Origin: Alphaproteobacteria bacterium
GTDB taxonomy: Bacteria; Pseudomonadota; Alphaproteobacteria; UBA828
Reading direction: 5' to 3'
NCBI GenBank assembly: GCA_022823305.1
Contig: JAJDXK010000149.1
Span: 43,080-107,079, forward strand
Length of the DNA stretch: 64,000 nt
Of the stretch, positions 63,527 through 64,000 are shown piece after piece. The translations under genes were made by a program, and so were the position numbers. The notes beneath the pieces are model-generated. The model saw nothing but the letters and a program-made list of their open reading frames with translations. It was not told the DNA's origin and searched no databases. Position 1 is the stretch's first letter. The number at the start of each line of letters is the position of its first letter.

Positions 63527-64000
<474 letters not shown>

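Overview
This is a GC-rich (about 70% G+C), gene-dense chromosomal window from an alphaproteobacterium. The lineage is inferred from gene order: glyA-nrdR-ribD-ribE-ribB-ribH-nusB-thiL, argH-lptM-lysA, kdsD-lptC-lptA-lptB and rpsL-rpsG-fusA-tuf, plus bpt, DUF2125 and DUF3426 genes. A Rhodospirillales-like placement is plausible but unproven. I see no rRNA, tRNA, CRISPR array, transposase or prophage.

Layout. 1-2.4 kb: end of gatB, a rhomboid protease and a 71-codon ORF that seems to start at AUC. 2.4-3.7 kb: a clearly lower-GC insert with one gene resembling AbiV/HEPN abortive-infection proteins. 3.8-14.5 kb: a long collinear block from rpiB through riboflavin synthesis to thiL, continuing by overlapping codons into a BMP-type ABC transporter that lacks a binding protein. 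14.5-24.1 kb: three 40-bp hairpin repeats, tandem GSTs, YbaK-like, FAH, sirtuin, PaiB-like, a cytochrome c protein, an M14 peptidase, an MFS carrier and ChrA. 24.2-27.4 kb: an isochorismatase-fold amidohydrolase overlapping a covalent-flavin sarcosine/dimethylglycine dehydrogenase. 27.4-28.3 kb: a DUF4258/HTH toxin-antitoxin-like pair with a palindromic operator on its promoter. 28.3-36.9 kb: a MetE-like protein, DUF488, an NTF2-like protein, fdhD, argH-lptM-lysA, DUF3426, YdcF and plsC.

37.0-40.5 kb: a cobalamin-dependent ribonucleotide reductase interrupted by a 375-residue intein with two LAGLIDADG motifs, inserted exactly before the catalytic cysteine. 40.6-47.8 kb: DUF2125, an inverted-repeat element, an SDR, dusA and the hydantoinase pair hyuA-hyuB. 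47.8-50.8 kb: LPS export and Kdo genes. 51.0-58.9 kb: bioB-bioA, YceI-cytochrome b561, a TakP-type TRAP transporter and bpt. 58.9-64 kb: purD, then the str operon with a good sigma-70 promoter, running off the end in tuf.

How genes may work together: hyuAB, the amidohydrolase and the sarcosine dehydrogenase could form a methylhydantoin/creatinine route ending in glycine and one-carbon units for glyA. This is a hypothesis. The transporter behind the riboflavin/thiamine genes may move a vitamin or nucleoside. The most notable points are the intein, the AbiV-like island, the toxin-antitoxin-like module with its operator, the RibB protein whose GTP cyclohydrolase II-like domain has lost its zinc ligands, and the AUC-start ORF.
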